Numbered from the stretch's first letter, positions 45,035 to 56,306 are shown. The stretch: DNA of 64,000 nucleotides from Pirellulales bacterium (GCA_019636335.1 JAHBXR010000019.1:62001-126000); one strand, 5' to 3'. Translations and numbers: made by a program. The notes: generated by a model from the sequence alone, not told the origin.

Positions 45035-46894
45035 TTAAGCCGCGGCGGCGCGCACGAATTGCTCGTACAGCTCGGCGTACACGCCCCCGCGACGCACCAA
45101 TTGGTCGTGTGTCCCTCGTTCGACAATCTGCCCGTGGTCGATCACGAGCACAAGATCGGCGTGACGGATGGTACTCAGCCGGTGGGCGACGACAAAGCTC
45201 GTGCGGCCGGCGAGCAGTCGCGTGAGGGCCTGCTGCAAGCGCAGCTCGGTGAGGGTATCGACGGAGCTGGTCGCTTCATCGAGGATCAAGATCCGCGGAT
45301 CGGCCAGCATGGCCCGGGCAAAGCACACGAGTTGCCGCTGGCCGAGAGACAGGCCCGCGCCACGTTCGCCCACTTCGGTGCGCAGGCCGCCCGGCAGCGA
45401 CTCGAGCATGTCGAGGCATTCGAGCCGTCGTACGGCCGCGATCACTTCGTCGTCGGTGGCGTCGGGGCGCCCCAGGCGAATGTTGTCGAGCACGGTGCCC
45501 GAGAAGAGGAACGTCTGTTGTTGCACGATGCCGAGCTGACGGCGCAGCGAGGGGGTAGAGACCTGTCGAATGTCGTGGCCGTCGATGCGCAGCGAGCCCT
45601 CACCGGGCAGATAGAACTTGGCGATCAGGCTCGAGATGGTCGACTTGCCGCTGCCCGTGTGGCCGACGAGCGCGATCGTCTGCCCCGGCTCGGCGGTGAA
45701 GGTAATGTCGTCGAGCACCGGTCGCCCCGGTTCATAGGCGAAGCCGACCTGCTCGAACTCGACGCGTCCGGTGAGCGTGCCCAAAGCGAGGGCGTCGTCC
45801 GGATCCTGCCAGTCGGGGCGCAGGTCGAGCAGGTGGAAGACACGTTCGGCCCCGGCCATGGCGGTCAGCGCCTGGTTGTATTGATTGCCCAGCATCTGCA
45901 ACGGCGAGAAAAACTGATTCGTCAGAAAGAAGAACTGAATCAGATCGCCGATCGGCATGCCCCCCGGCTCGAGCACGCGATAGCCGCCGAGCAGGAGCAG
46001 AATGGCGATGAAGAACTGATTGTTTAATTCCAGCAAGGGAAGCAGAATGCCGGCCTGCCGTGCCGCCTCGAGGTTGTAGTCGGCATGGCTGACGGCGAGA
46101 TCCTGAAACAGATCTGCATTGACCCGCTCGCGCGCGAAGCCCTGCGTCACGCGGATGCCATTCACCGATTCGGCCAGCGTGGCCGTCAAGCGGCTAAAAC
46201 TTTCCTGCACGTCGCGATAGGCGCGGCTCAATTGCTGGCGGAAGCAGGCATTCAGGTACCACAGCACGGGACCCATGGCCGCGACGACACAAAACAGCAC
46301 CCAGTCGGTAGAGAGCATGAATGCGGCCGCGACCGCCATCTGCCCGACGCCGACGATGCCCACGAAAAGCACGTCCTGGATGCCGACGCGCACAGCTTCG
46401 GCATCGGAGGTGATGCGGCTGATGACGCGACCGAGCTTCGTGCGATGGTAGAAGCTCATCGGCATGCGCTGCAGGTGCTCGAAGATCTCGCGGCGAAGGT
46501 CGTGGACGACCGATTCGCCCAGTTCGAGAGCCAGTCGCTGCCGGAAATGGAACGTGGCTTGCGTGAAGGTAGCGAGGGCCAAATAGGCGACGGCGCCCCA
46601 GATGGCGCCGCTCGCCGATCGACCGGCGATCGGTCCGTTGATCACCGCGCCGATCAGCCAGGCCAGGCACGGCAACTGGATCGAGCGCATCATGACCAGC
46701 ACGATCAACAGATTGCGCTTGGCGGCGTACGGCTTCGTGTAGGAAAGAATTCGTTTGATGATCGCCAGATCGAGCGGACGCATGACGGCGTCTTCGTCCG
46801 TCTCGCCGCGCAAGCGCGTAATGCTCGCGGCGGGGGGCTGCGGTTTGCCCGGTCGGCGGGGCGAGGGACGACGCGGAGTGGGAACCGTGCTCAT
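45035..46894 (-). CDS. ABC exporter half-transporter with canonical Walker B, degenerate signature
   Basis: About 619 residues from the ATG at 46892-46894, which overlaps the upstream stop by 4 nt (ATGA). A Pro-rich cytoplasmic start of about 45 residues is followed by a six-helix type IV exporter domain and an ATPase domain. Walker A is GHTGSGKST and Walker B is LILDEATSSVD with the catalytic Glu, but the signature reads LSLGQRQ instead of LSGGQ. This complements its partner: the pair would form one canonical and one degenerate ATP site. The substrate could be a lipid, peptide or drug. Confidence 0.93.
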   Translation of the reverse strand: MSTVPTPRRPSPRRPGKPQPPAASITRLRGETDEDAVMRPLDLAIIKRILSYTKPYAAKRNLLIVLVMMRSIQLPCLAWLIGAVINGPIAGRSASGAIWGAVAYLALATFTQATFHFRQRLALELGESVVHDLRREIFEHLQRMPMSFYHRTKLGRVISRITSDAEAVRVGIQDVLFVGIVGVGQMAVAAAFMLSTDWVLFCVVAAMGPVLWYLNACFRQQLSRAYRDVQESFSRLTATLAESVNGIRVTQGFARERVNADLFQDLAVSHADYNLEAARQAGILLPLLELNNQFFIAILLLLGGYRVLEPGGMPIGDLIQFFFLTNQFFSPLQMLGNQYNQALTAMAGAERVFHLLDLRPDWQDPDDALALGTLTGRVEFEQVGFAYEPGRPVLDDITFTAEPGQTIALVGHTGSGKSTISSLIAKFYLPGEGSLRIDGHDIRQVSTPSLRRQLGIVQQQTFLFSGTVLDNIRLGRPDATDDEVIAAVRRLECLDMLESLPGGLRTEVGERGAGLSLGQRQLVCFARAMLADPRILILDEATSSVDTLTELRLQQALTRLLAGRTSFVVAHRLSTIRHADLVLVIDHGQIVERGTHDQLVRRGGVYAELYEQFVRAAAA

Positions 46895-48768
46895 GCGGCG
46901 CGAACTCCCGCATCCTGCGAGATCTCTGCCTGATCTGGTTCGGCGGTAGCGGACTGCAGCAGCGCGGCGCTGGCGTAGTGTCCGCCCCGTGCCAGCAACT
47001 CGGCGTGCGTTCCGTGCTCGACGATGCGTCCCTCTTCGAGCACGATGACGAGATCGGCCCGGCGGAGCGTGCTCAGACGATGTGCGATGACAAAAGTTGT
47101 GCGGCCGGCGATGGCGCGATCCATCGCCTCGAGAATTTCCTCCTCGGTGCGCGGATCGATGGCCGCCGTTGGATCGTCGAGCAGCAACACGGGCGGTTCG
47201 AGCAACAACGCCCTGGCAATGGCCAGCCGCTGACGTTGCCCGCCCGACAGATCGCCGGCCCGTTCGCTCAGCACGGTGTCGTATCCCTCGGGCAACTGGC
47301 GGATGAATTCGTCGGCAGCCGCCAACTTCGCGGCACGTTCGACCTGTTCGAGCGTCGCCGCAGGATGCCCGAAGGCGATATTCGCGGCCACCGTGTTGCT
47401 GAACAGGAAGTTCTCTTGAAACACGAGCCCGATCTGCCGGCGCAGGTCGTCGAGCCACAGGTCGCGCAGATCGTAGCCATCGATCAGCACGCGCCCCTTG
47501 GTCGGGTCGTAGAAGCGGGGAATCATGCTCATCAGCGTGCTCTTGCCCGACCCCGTGGGGCCGACCAGCGCCACGCACTGCCCAGGCTGCACCTCGAAAT
47601 CAATCCCCCGCAGCACAGGTTTTCCCGGCTCGTATTCGAACGACACGTTCTCGAAGCGAATCGCGCCGCGGACGCGCGCCACGTGGAGTGCGTTGGGGCG
47701 ATTCTCAATCTCGATCGGCGCATCGAGCACTTCGAACACCCGGCGGGCGCCGGTCAGGCTTTGCTGCACGCTGTTGGCCACGGTGGCCACGTTGCTTACC
47801 TGGGTCGAGAATTGCTGCAGCAGGCCGTGAAATACGACCAGCCCGGTGCCGAGCGCGAGTTGACCTTCGACCGCCAGCCAGCCGCCATACGCCAACAGCA
47901 CGAATAGGTTCAAGTGCGTGAACCACGTCATCGTGGGCGTGTACAGGCTCACTGCCCAGAAGATCCGCCGCTGCTGATCGTGGATCGTGCGATTCGCCGC
48001 GGCGAACTTATCGATCTCCTGCCGCTCGCGGGCAAACCCCTTCACGACGTGGATGCCCTGGAAATTCTCGGTCAGGGCCAGGATCAGCCGGTCGATCAAC
48101 TCGCGATTCCGATCGTAAGCCGGACGCACCAGTCGCGAGAACGTGGCCGAAGCGATCCAAAGCAATGGGGTCGTCGCCAGGCAGGCCAGCGTCAAGCGAA
48201 CGTGGATCGACAGCATGTATCCCAGGTAGACGACAAGGGATAGCCCGATCATGGCGAACTGAATCAGCACGCCATCGACAAAGAGTCGCACGGCGGCGAC
48301 ATCTCCCGTCACGCGATTGATCACCGAGCCGCTGGCGTTGCGGTCGTAGAAGCGGAAGCTCAACCGCTGCAGCTTTTCGTAGGTTTTGGCCCGCAGATCG
48401 GCCACGATCTCGTGATGGACGACGCGCCCCGAGGCGACGGCATAGTGGTAGCCGATCGCGGCGCGAACGACGGCGATCAGCAAGACGCCACTCGCCAGCG
48501 CGGCCACGACCGCCAGCGGAGGCCACTGCCAGGCATCGAGGCGGGCGACCCATTGGTCGCCGGTCGTGAGTTCGACGCGATGGGCGACGAAGTCGATCGC
48601 CAGCCCCGTGAGGGCGAGTCCCGCCAGCGTGAGCAGCGTGATGGCGAACTGCATCGCCAGCAGGCGTGCGCAGCTCCAGCGATAGGGCCAACTCAGAATG
48701 AGCATCCGCCGGAGCAACGACAGGTTCGTTGGCGCTTGCGGCGGTTCGGTCGAGTTGGAAAGGGGCAT
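46891..48768 (-). CDS. ABC exporter half-transporter with degenerate Walker B, canonical signature
   Basis: About 625 residues from the ATG at 48766-48768 (an upstream ATG at 48834 is less likely). It has a six-helix exporter domain and an ATPase domain with Walker A GPTGSGKST and signature LSGGQRQR. Walker B ends LLLDDPTAAID, with Asp where the catalytic Glu normally sits. That change is typical of one partner of heterodimeric exporters (TM287/TM288, BmrCD type). It is the first gene of a two-gene minus-strand operon and divergent from the amidase gene across a palindromic site. Confidence 0.93.
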   Translation of the reverse strand: MPLSNSTEPPQAPTNLSLLRRMLILSWPYRWSCARLLAMQFAITLLTLAGLALTGLAIDFVAHRVELTTGDQWVARLDAWQWPPLAVVAALASGVLLIAVVRAAIGYHYAVASGRVVHHEIVADLRAKTYEKLQRLSFRFYDRNASGSVINRVTGDVAAVRLFVDGVLIQFAMIGLSLVVYLGYMLSIHVRLTLACLATTPLLWIASATFSRLVRPAYDRNRELIDRLILALTENFQGIHVVKGFARERQEIDKFAAANRTIHDQQRRIFWAVSLYTPTMTWFTHLNLFVLLAYGGWLAVEGQLALGTGLVVFHGLLQQFSTQVSNVATVANSVQQSLTGARRVFEVLDAPIEIENRPNALHVARVRGAIRFENVSFEYEPGKPVLRGIDFEVQPGQCVALVGPTGSGKSTLMSMIPRFYDPTKGRVLIDGYDLRDLWLDDLRRQIGLVFQENFLFSNTVAANIAFGHPAATLEQVERAAKLAAADEFIRQLPEGYDTVLSERAGDLSGGQRQRLAIARALLLEPPVLLLDDPTAAIDPRTEEEILEAMDRAIAGRTTFVIAHRLSTLRRADLVIVLEEGRIVEHGTHAELLARGGHYASAALLQSATAEPDQAEISQDAGVRAA

Positions 48769-48955
48769 GGCGGGATCGAAACGTTGCGACGGCCGGCCTC
48801 GTGCCAGTCGTGCCAGGGATGTCGTACTAAGCAAACTATTCGAGGCAGGGTCGCTGCGGTCAATGCGCGGTGCAAACGGCCCGAGCGACGCGGAAGTCTA
48901 GGGATTTCGACACCTTGGGCAATGCCAAACTGGCATCCATCCAGGGCGGCTCAGG

Positions 48956-48975
48956 TATGCTAGCTTGCTAGCATA
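48956..48975. promoter_or_regulatory. 20-bp palindrome between ABC exporter and amidase genes
   Basis: Perfect 9-bp arms TATGCTAGC (48956-48964) and GCTAGCATA (48967-48975) with a 2-nt centre, in the 308-nt gap between divergent operons. A shorter ATGCCA/TGGCAT repeat lies at 48922-48936. Both look like dimeric regulator sites; the gap holds no gene. Confidence 0.6.
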
Positions 48976-49076
48976 CGCTCGCCCCCTCGACGTTGACACC
49001 CCGCAGCGGCATCCGCTAGAGTCCGAAAGTCCGCGCGGTTCAACGATTTCATCCGGCAAGTGCGTGAGCTTCATCC

Positions 49077-49898
49077 ATGTCATTGCCGGGTCGATCGATC
49101 GCATCAATCTTATTTTGGGGCCTCAGCATGCTCGCCGTTGCACCGTCGATCGGTTGCCTGCCGAGCAGCACGGCGATGGCTCCGGCGCCCGACTACCGCG
49201 CGGCGCTGCCCCTGTCGGAGGAGCCGGGGACCGGCGACCAGGAGCCTCGGTCTCGCGAGATCCACCCGGTCGTCCATACGCAGTTCAATTTCGACGACCC
49301 GCAACGATCGCTCGAGGCCCCGCCGCGAGAGTGGCGGTATCTCGTGTTGCACCACACGGCCACCGAACGGGGCGACGTGGCCACCATCGACGCCGAACAT
49401 CGCCGTCAGATCGACCGTGACGGAAAACCTTGGCTCGGCATTGGGTACCACTTTGTGATCGGCAACGGCCGCCCCATGCCTGACGGGCTGGTGGAGCCAA
49501 CTTTTCGTTGGCGCGAGCAATTGCACGGCGCCCACGCGGGCGACGCCGAGCACAACGACCTGGGCATTGGCATCTGCCTGGTAGGCAATTTCGAGGAGAC
49601 CGCTCCCACGCCGCTGCAGGTCAAGGCGTGCCGCCAACTGGTATCCGTGCTGGCAGAAGAGTACGAAATTGCCCCGGAAAACGTTGTGGGGCACAGCCAG
49701 CTCAAGGCGACCGCCTGCCCGGGACGCCTCTTTCCGCTGGAACAAATGATCGTTGCGGCCCGTGCTCCGGCGACTGCCCGCACGAATTGGTCTGCCGACG
49801 AGGCAGTGTTGCTTCCGACGGGCGCGCAGGATACGCACTCGGCGCGCCGCGCGCGTACGGTGTGGCCTGTGGCGCCAAATCAGCCCCTGCTTCGCTAG
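49077..49898 (+). CDS. N-acetylmuramoyl-L-alanine amidase (Amidase_2/PGRP type), probable lipoprotein
   Basis: 273 residues. The N-terminal hydrophobic segment ends in APSIGC, a usable lipobox. The amidase domain shows the zinc ligands: His in LVLHHTATE, a further GAHAG block, and the final HSQLKATACPGRLFP block with His and Cys. That is the T7 lysozyme/PGRP zinc site (His-His-Cys). The C-terminal 45 residues are low in complexity. It should cleave between the sugar chain and stem peptide of peptidoglycan in the periplasm. Confidence 0.9.
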   Translation: MSLPGRSIASILFWGLSMLAVAPSIGCLPSSTAMAPAPDYRAALPLSEEPGTGDQEPRSREIHPVVHTQFNFDDPQRSLEAPPREWRYLVLHHTATERGDVATIDAEHRRQIDRDGKPWLGIGYHFVIGNGRPMPDGLVEPTFRWREQLHGAHAGDAEHNDLGIGICLVGNFEETAPTPLQVKACRQLVSVLAEEYEIAPENVVGHSQLKATACPGRLFPLEQMIVAARAPATARTNWSADEAVLLPTGAQDTHSARRARTVWPVAPNQPLLR

Positions 49899-50019
49899 AC
49901 AAACGGACCCTCATCGAGTAATCACTGTCGAGACAGAAGATTGACCTACCCCGTCGCGGTCCCGCGAGCGTGTCCCCCAAGAGGACTGTTTTCGGTGGTC
50001 GCGAGGATTTAGAAAGCCT

Positions 50020-50763
50020 ATGAATCGCATCCACGCTGAACCGACTTACCAGGACATCGCCGTTCCGAGCGAACTTCCCGCCGTCGGGTCTGCCGTTTAC
50101 TCTCCCAGCGTGCGCGGCACCGATTGTGCCCTCTTCGCGCCGCTGCACTACGAGAAGAACTACGCCTATCCGCTGATCGTGTGGTTGCACGGCCCCGGGG
50201 GGGACGAGAGCCAACTGAAGCGGATCATGCCCTGCATCAGCACGCGGAATTACGCCGCGATCGCTCCGCGCGGCACGGCCGAGTATCGTTCGGCGGAGCC
50301 AGGCAAATCGCGTTTCACCTGGCAGCAGACCGACGGCCACCTGCACCTGGCCGAGCAGCGCATCTTCAATGCCGTCGAGATTGCCCGCCGCCGTCTGAAC
50401 ATCGCCTCGCAACGCATCTTTCTGGGCGGCTTCGATGTGGGGGGCACGATGGCCTATCGCGTGGCCATGAACCACCCCCAGCAATTTGCGGGCGTGTTGA
50501 CGATCGGCGCCACGTTCCCGAGCGGGGGCGCGCCGTTGAGCCGCCTCACCGAGGCGCGCCGCTTGCCCCTGTTCCTCGCGCACGGGCGCGATAGCACGGT
50601 CTGCTCGGCCGAGTCGATCTGCGCCGACCTGCGCCTCTTTCACAGCGCGGGGATGGATGTCACGCTGCGCCAATACCCGTGCGGGCATCAGCTCGATCCC
50701 ATGATCCTGGCCGACATGGACCGTTGGATCATGGAACAAGTGACGGGCGAATCGTGCTGCTAG
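50020..50763 (+). CDS. Alpha/beta hydrolase (phospholipase/carboxylesterase type) with Asp at the nucleophile position
   Basis: 247 residues resembling the phospholipase/carboxylesterase group. It has a PLIVWLHGPGGDESQL oxyanion strand, then FLGGFDVGGTMAYRVA where the usual G-x-S-x-G elbow is GFDVG with Asp in place of Ser. The acid Asp is in FLAHGRDSTV and the His in YPCGHQLDP, so the other triad residues are kept. It may have changed chemistry (Asp nucleophile as in dehalogenases/epoxide hydrolases) or be inactive. No signal peptide is seen. Confidence 0.85.
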   Translation: MNRIHAEPTYQDIAVPSELPAVGSAVYSPSVRGTDCALFAPLHYEKNYAYPLIVWLHGPGGDESQLKRIMPCISTRNYAAIAPRGTAEYRSAEPGKSRFTWQQTDGHLHLAEQRIFNAVEIARRRLNIASQRIFLGGFDVGGTMAYRVAMNHPQQFAGVLTIGATFPSGGAPLSRLTEARRLPLFLAHGRDSTVCSAESICADLRLFHSAGMDVTLRQYPCGHQLDPMILADMDRWIMEQVTGESCC

Positions 50764-51022
50764 CACGAACTTCTGGCGCCGTACGCTGCGCCACTCTCTA
50801 GCGTTGCCAGCAGGCGCGATGCGCATTGACACCTGCTGGTTGATTGGGGTACATACTCCCCGCTTTTCCACGTCTCTACTCTGCCCACGCGGGCTGCGGA
50901 GCCAGTCTGGCTGCGCAACGCGCGGGCGAAGTGCAGTGTTGTCGGTAGTTGCGCGAGACGGATCGCTCGCTCGCCGATGACGCTCGTGACCGAACAGCGT
51001 CCGACAAGGAAGTCGCTACGCC
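50764..51022. other. Intergenic region before the TPR gene
   Basis: 259 nt without a gene. No terminator with a T tract or strong promoter match was found by eye. Confidence 0.4.
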
Positions 51023-53506
51023 GTGAGCCAACCGAAACGCGAATCTCAGCCGGCCCTTGACGCGGCATCCGCTGCGCCTTCATCGCCGCTGGAGCGCGCG
51101 CGGAATACGTGGCGCAGTGTGGTGGCCTGGTGTACGGCCAGCCGGCTGCGTTTGCTTGTCGTCGCGCTGTTGCTGCTCAACTCTCCGTTTGTCACGTACC
51201 TCGTGGTGCTATCGAGACGTCCCCCCGCCCCATCGCCGACGTTCGACATGGCGCTGGCCGCGCTCGACGAAGGCAACTATCGCCAGGCCCGCAATCTCGC
51301 CGAGTGGTTGCGCGAAGCTCGCCACCTCAAATCCGAGGAAGCAGGTGGTCCGGCCTTCGTGCTGGGAGTGATCAATTACCAAGAGGCCTGCGATCTCTAC
51401 GGACGCGGCGATAAGGACTTCTTCGCCCTGGCGGCACGTTACCTCGAACGTTCGCGCGATTTGGGTTTTCCCGCCGGACGCGAGGCCACCGGCCACCGGC
51501 TGCTTGGCGAGAGCCTGTACCGATCCGGCCAGATCGTGGAAAGCCGGCCGCATCTCGAAGCGGCGCTGGCCAGCAATCCAGACCGTGCCAAAGAACTGCA
51601 TCGAATGCTGGTCGAGGCGTATCTCGACGAGCGCGGTCCCGATCCGCAGGTGGCCCTGCAGCACGTGTCGGCCTACCTGGCCGCCCCGCAACTCACCGAC
51701 GATGAACGTGCCGCCGTTATGCTCGCCCAGGTACGAATTCAACTACAACTTGGCCACGTCGACGCCTGCCGCGTGGCGCTCGAATCGATCGATCAGCAGG
51801 CCCGCGAACGGGGCGAAGCGACCGTGCTGCGGGCTCGGCTCGAGATCGACGCGGCGCGACGTCTGGCGGCCGATCCGGCCGGCGCCCAGGATGAGCCGGC
51901 GCTGGCCCGCATTCGCGAGCATCATCAAGCGGCCCTGGCACTGCTGAAGACGGTGCCGGCGAGCAATTCGCTCGACAACAAGGCCTCGGGACAGGCGAGC
52001 TACCTGATGGGCTACTGCCTGGCCGCCTTGGGAGAAGATCGCGCGGCGCTCGAACAGTTCACCGAGACACGCACGCTCTACCACAGTCAGCCCGAGGGGC
52101 TCGCCGCGGCTATCGACGAGGCCGATCTGCTGCGAAAACTGGGACGCGAGGAATCGGCGGCCGCCTATGCTCGAGTGTTGCTGCTCGCGGGCGATCCGGC
52201 CGAATTCCGTTCTCCCTGGGTTTCGCTCGAAGAGCTCCGTCGTCGCGTGCTCGCCGCCTACGACGCCCTGCTGGCGGCCGGCAAGTACGCCGCCGCGCTG
52301 GAACTGGCCTCGCAACTCGAGCCGCTCTTTCCACGCGATCGTGCCGTGGCCTTGCTGGCCGAGACGAATGCCCTCTGGTCCCGAGCGTTGTTAGACGAGG
52401 CGGCCGCGTTGCCGCGCTCGCAGGCCGAGAGCTTGGAACGCGACGCCCGTGCTCGTGCCCGCAAGGCCGGAGAAAACTACGTCGTTCTGGCACAGCTTCG
52501 CTTCGTCTCACGCGATTATCCGAACGATCTTTGGAACGCGGCCGACAACTTCTATCGCGGACGCGATTACCTGCACGCCATCGAGTTCTACAAGCTCTAC
52601 CTGACGCACGAGGCCCGGCAGCGTCGCGCGTTTGCCCTGGTCGGACTGGCCGAGTCGTACCTGGCCGTCGACGAGGTCGACCTGGCGCTTACGACCTGCC
52701 GCGAGTGCCTCGAAGCCTACCCACGCGATGCCGCGAACTTCCGGGCGCGGCTGGTGGCGAGTCGAGCGCTGGTCGAATTGGGCAAGGACGACGAGGCCAA
52801 GAAGCTGCTGCTCGAGAATCTGCAGGGAGACGATCTGACGCCGGCCAGCATCGAGTGGCGCGATTCGCTGTTCGAGCTGGCGCGCATCCTGCACCTGGAA
52901 CAGAAGTACGCCGAGGCGCTGCCGCGTCTGGAAGAAGCCGTGGCACGCTACGGCGATCAGCCACAATCGCTCGAATTGCGCTACCTGCTGGCGGACAGTG
53001 CCATGCAGCTTTCGGCCGAGGTTCGGGCAAAGGCCGAGACGACCAGCGTGGCCACGGCCCGACTGGCGCTGAAGCGGCAAAGCCACGACCACCTGCACCG
53101 TGCCGTTGCCGAGTACGACCGGGTGCAGCACGAGATCACGCGTCGGCAGGCGACCGGTGCGATCAGCCCGCTCGACGCGGCAATGTTGCGCAACTGCTAC
53201 TTTGCCCGGGGCGCGGCCCTCACTGAGTTGGAACGCTACGACGAGGCGATCGACGTCTACAACGCCGCGACGAATCGTTATCAGAATTCCCCCGCGGTGA
53301 TGGAAGCCTACATCGGCACGGCGAACTGCTATCGACAATTGGGGCAGCTCGACGAGGCACGCGGCATTGTCTCTCAAGCCAAGGTGGTGCTGTCGCGCGT
53401 CAGGCAGGATGCGACCGTGCCCTTTGAAGAAGTGACGAATTACAGCAGTGACCAATGGGAGCTGCTGCTCGACTGGCTACTCGATTTCTACGGCAAGACG
53501 ACCTAG
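51023..53506 (+). CDS. Membrane-anchored TPR protein upstream of the flagellar genes
   Basis: 827 residues from a GTG start with an AAGGAAG site. One membrane helix near residues 38-60 (LRLLVVALLLLNSPFVTYLV) is followed by TPR-like hairpins over nearly the full length (ALDEGNYRQARNLAEWLREA, QKYAEALPRLEEAVARYGDQ, ELERYDEAIDVYNAATNRY). The chain is a probable periplasmic scaffold. It lies 25 nt before a FlgN-like gene, so it may be co-transcribed with the flagellar cluster, but no link to flagella is shown by its own sequence. Confidence 0.85.
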   Translation: MSQPKRESQPALDAASAAPSSPLERARNTWRSVVAWCTASRLRLLVVALLLLNSPFVTYLVVLSRRPPAPSPTFDMALAALDEGNYRQARNLAEWLREARHLKSEEAGGPAFVLGVINYQEACDLYGRGDKDFFALAARYLERSRDLGFPAGREATGHRLLGESLYRSGQIVESRPHLEAALASNPDRAKELHRMLVEAYLDERGPDPQVALQHVSAYLAAPQLTDDERAAVMLAQVRIQLQLGHVDACRVALESIDQQARERGEATVLRARLEIDAARRLAADPAGAQDEPALARIREHHQAALALLKTVPASNSLDNKASGQASYLMGYCLAALGEDRAALEQFTETRTLYHSQPEGLAAAIDEADLLRKLGREESAAAYARVLLLAGDPAEFRSPWVSLEELRRRVLAAYDALLAAGKYAAALELASQLEPLFPRDRAVALLAETNALWSRALLDEAAALPRSQAESLERDARARARKAGENYVVLAQLRFVSRDYPNDLWNAADNFYRGRDYLHAIEFYKLYLTHEARQRRAFALVGLAESYLAVDEVDLALTTCRECLEAYPRDAANFRARLVASRALVELGKDDEAKKLLLENLQGDDLTPASIEWRDSLFELARILHLEQKYAEALPRLEEAVARYGDQPQSLELRYLLADSAMQLSAEVRAKAETTSVATARLALKRQSHDHLHRAVAEYDRVQHEITRRQATGAISPLDAAMLRNCYFARGAALTELERYDEAIDVYNAATNRYQNSPAVMEAYIGTANCYRQLGQLDEARGIVSQAKVVLSRVRQDATVPFEEVTNYSSDQWELLLDWLLDFYGKTT

Positions 53507-53531
53507 TTCCCCCCCTTCGACGACGGCAACG

Positions 53532-53993
53532 ATGGCAACGTCACACGCGGATACGAACACGCTCGCCCGGTTGGTGCGTCGCAAGCACGACTGCCTGGCA
53601 CAATTGCTCGAGCTGGGGCGCGAGCAACAGGCCCTTGTCGCCGAAGGCGACCTGAACGATCTGCTGCGCGTGCTGGCCGCCAAGCAGCGTTGGCTGGCCG
53701 TGCTGCAAGAGACGCAACGCGAGTTGATTCCGTTCCGCGACCAGGCGCCGGCCGAGCGGAAATGGGCCAGCGAGGCCGACCGCCAGCAATGTGCCCATCT
53801 GTTGAAGCGTTGCGAGGCGATGCTCGGCGAGATCGTGGCCCAAGAGAAGCAAAGCGAACTGACCCTGCAACAGCGTCGCGACGACGCCTCGGCGCGGTTG
53901 CAGGGCATGCATACAGCTGACAAGGCACGTACCGCCTACGTCACCAGCGGTGGCGAGCCGATCGGACAGCTCGACCTGTCCTCGGAAGGCTAG
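53532..53993 (+). CDS. flgN: FlgN-like flagellar export chaperone
   Basis: 153 residues from the ATG at 53532, all helical and coiled-coil-like. The pattern LARLVRRKHDCLAQLLELGR, QQALVAEGDLNDLLRVLAAK and QRWLAVLQETQRELIPF matches the FlgN family (a chaperone for hook-associated proteins), although such short helical proteins are hard to assign by eye. The context, directly before the FleS/FleR pair and the basal-body operon, supports the call. 10 nt separate it from the kinase gene. Confidence 0.65.
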   Translation: MATSHADTNTLARLVRRKHDCLAQLLELGREQQALVAEGDLNDLLRVLAAKQRWLAVLQETQRELIPFRDQAPAERKWASEADRQQCAHLLKRCEAMLGEIVAQEKQSELTLQQRRDDASARLQGMHTADKARTAYVTSGGEPIGQLDLSSEG

Positions 53994-54003
53994 GAGCAGA
54001 CGC

Positions 54004-54872
54004 ATGACCGAACTCAGAATCCATCGAGAAGATCCCCCCCCGCTCGAGCGTCTGACGCCCGAGCGCCGCGCCGATCTCGAGGCGGTATTGGCGGCCTGGC
54101 AGGATGCCACGAGCCGCCTGCAGCAGACGCACGAGTCGCTGCGCGGTGAGGTTCGTCGTTTGACGGACGAGTTGGAAAAGAAAAACCGCGAGTTGGCCCG
54201 CAAGAATCGGCTGGCCGATCTAGGGCAGATTTCGACGCACGTGGCCCACGAGGTGCGCAACAGCCTCGTGCCGGTCACGCTTTACCTGAGCTTGTTGCGC
54301 CGTCGCCTCGCACAGGATTCCGCTAGCCTCGAGGTACTCGACAAAATGGACAGCAGCTTCTCCGACGTGCGTAGCACGGTGAACGACCTGTTGCACTTTG
54401 CCGCCGATCGCGATCCCGTGCGGCGGCAGCTCCGCATCCGCGATCTGGTCGAGGATGTGCGCATCTCGCTTGCGCCGCAACTCATGGCACAAGGAATTCG
54501 CTTTGCCATCGACGTGCCGCCCGAGCAGTTCGTGTTGGTGGATCGCGACATGCTGCGTCGCGCGGTGTTGAATCTGGCCATGAATGCTCTCGACGTCATG
54601 CCCGACGGGGGGGAGATCGTGGTGACCTCGTTTATCGGCGCTCGCGGCTTCGAACTTGAGATCGCCGACAGCGGGCCGGGGCTCGATGAGGAAACGACGC
54701 GGCGCGCCTTCGAGCCCTTCTACACCACCAAGAGCAGCGGAACCGGACTGGGATTGGCCATCGTCTCGCGCATCGCCGAGTTGCACGGCGGCGACGTCAC
54801 GGTGATCAACTGTCCGGAGGGAGGCGCTGCCTTCACCCTTCGCATTCCGCATCGCGCCATGGAGGCCGCCGC

Positions 54873-54876
<4 letters not shown>
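54004..54876 (+). CDS. Histidine kinase of a FleS/FlrB-type flagellar two-component system
   Basis: 290 residues from the ATG at 54004 with AGGAG upstream. An N-terminal coiled coil (HESLRGEVRRLTDELEKKNR) precedes the HisKA box LGQISTHVAHEVRNSLVPV with the phosphorylated His. The ATPase domain has an N box (LNLAMNALDVMPDGG), a G1 box (DSGPGLDEE) and a G2 box (SSGTGLGLAIV). No membrane helix is present, as in cytosolic FleS/FlrB kinases. The stop overlaps the response-regulator start by 4 nt (ATGA). Confidence 0.92.

Positions 54877-56306
<1,430 letters not shown>

Noticed and set aside
46895-47578. Extended N terminus for the ABC transporter gene at 45035-46894
   Set aside because: That part lies entirely inside the preceding transporter gene in another frame, is Arg/Gly-rich, and an ATGA-overlap start exists at 46894.
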